This document shows, piece after piece, positions 63,498-64,000 of a DNA stretch of 64,000 nucleotides. Location: contig CAJOMN010000002.1 in assembly GCA_905235745.1 (NCBI GenBank), positions 1 to 64,000 on the forward strand, in the 5' to 3' direction. Positions within the stretch are counted from its first letter, which is position 1; the number at the start of each line of letters is the position of its first letter. A program made the position numbers and the translations under genes. Under the pieces are notes generated by a model. The model was not told the origin of the DNA. It saw only the letters and a program-made list of their open reading frames with translations, and ran no database searches. The stretch comes from an uncultured Lachnospiraceae bacterium. GTDB taxonomy: Bacteria; Bacillota; Clostridia; Lachnospirales; Lachnospiraceae.

Positions 63498-64000
63498 GGA
63501 TATTTCTTGCGGGCGATCACTATACCGGAACCGGACCTGCAAATGTGACCCAATATTATATTGACAATCTTCCTGCCGGAACACTTTATCAAAAGAGAAG
63601 AAGCAAACTGCTTCGCGCAGCGGAGATCGTGATCGATACCGTGAGGGCGGATGTTGTTGTCTATTCCGGATACTCAAAACAGAACATATTCGGGATGAAA
63701 GCCGCGAAAATACTGGGGAAACCGACCGCCTACATTATGCACGGGTGTGTAGAGCATGAAAATGAGATCAATCTTGAGCCTGACGAAGAGATGAATAGTG
63801 TCGAGAGGAGAACGCTCGATATGGCCGATCTTGTCATAGCGGTCAGCAGAACATTCTGCTCGTGGCTTAAAGAGTATTACCCCGTGTATTCCGGGAAGTT
63901 TGACTATATAACCAACGGGGTCGATACGTCTCTTGCAGGGCGGGAGAAGGATACGCGGGAAAGAGACAGACATATGATCTATACGGTCGGCGGCGGAATG
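63494..64000 (+). CDS. GT4-like glycosyltransferase, N-terminal part (runs off window)
   Basis: An ATG at 63494 opens a frame that stays open to the right edge (169 codons). It begins MRIFLAGDHYTGTGPANVTQ, with the G-T-G-P-A-N loop of GT-B enzymes, then PTAYIMHGCVEHENEINLE, DLVIAVSRTFCSWLKEYYP and DYITNGVDTS, which mark the hinge of GT4 transferases. The donor-binding half is outside the window. It overlaps the previous stop at ATGA. Confidence 0.82.
   Translation, partial: MRIFLAGDHYTGTGPANVTQYYIDNLPAGTLYQKRRSKLLRAAEIVIDTVRADVVVYSGYSKQNIFGMKAAKILGKPTAYIMHGCVEHENEINLEPDEEMNSVERRTLDMADLVIAVSRTFCSWLKEYYPVYSGKFDYITNGVDTSLAGREKDTRERDRHMIYTVGGGM

Noticed and set aside
1..64000. CRISPR arrays, prophage, insertion sequences, known defence systems
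   Set aside because: No regularly spaced repeats, integrase, transposase core or defence gene set was found; the only mobile-type trace is the Rpn tail at the left edge and the palindrome at 13301.

Overview
The window reads as the chromosome of a flagellated, strictly anaerobic member of the Clostridia, most likely Lachnospiraceae (Butyrivibrio/Roseburia-like). The grounds are: a four-subunit 2-oxoacid:ferredoxin oxidoreductase and a single-chain pyruvate:ferredoxin oxidoreductase together; an mbl-flhO-flhP and comFC-yvyF order as in Firmicutes; ftsEX with a PcsB/EnvC-like hydrolase and CtpA; cdaA-ybbR for c-di-AMP; a LacI-type sensor fused to GGDEF and EAL domains; and an HPr with both His15 and Ser46. 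Gene density is high, almost everything is on the + strand, and neighbouring genes commonly overlap by 1-26 bases, so most of the window is a few long operons. No species can be named from the sequence alone.

Layout. 1-520: tail of an Rpn/PD-(D/E)XK nuclease gene and a tRNA-Gly(CCC) with its own promoter and terminator. 588-4388: MATE exporter and GH36 alpha-galactosidase. 4430-10345: porCDAB, then a degenerate CbiET-like methyltransferase homologue, an S1/CvfB-like protein, RidA and a CPBP membrane protease. 10398-12114: YjfB-type motility-associated protein (- strand) and a GT39-like membrane glycosyltransferase. 12224-25078: CdaR/PucR-type regulator, a striking palindrome, ftsE, ftsX, an M23 hydrolase, CtpA, a LeuA homologue that has lost its metal-binding histidines, a TIM-barrel/acyl-CoA-synthetase fusion, and nifJ. 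25049-27784 (-): sugar-sensor-like c-di-GMP enzyme.

27910-42075: a probable 14-kb operon in which uvrB and uvrA are separated by a glycosyltransferase/O-acyltransferase cassette and followed by a glycan-assembly set (phosphoglycosyl transferase, epimerase, three glycosyltransferases, an S1-domain protein) ending at a clear terminator. 42076-42390: a short unit with no recognised gene, between two terminators. 42391-52907: a probable 10.5-kb operon from a near-consensus promoter: mbl, two flagellar rod/hook genes, a rod-binding protein, recD2, comFC, yvyF, two unknown membrane proteins, cdaA, ybbR and HPr. 52915-53385: a divergent PAP2-like protein. 53372-54253 (-): rfbD. 54334-64000: a second surface-polysaccharide operon with several unknown multi-spanning proteins, a long phosphoglycosyl transferase and glycosyltransferases, running off the right edge.

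The most interesting places are the run of altered metabolic-enzyme homologues (CbiET-like, LeuA-like, TIM-ligase fusion) sitting beside the two ferredoxin-reducing oxidoreductases, the overlapping divergent promoters at 54278-54327, the double-hairpin element after the regulator at 13301-13410, and the unknown membrane proteins coupled to cdaA. All functional statements are from reading motifs by eye; no search was run.
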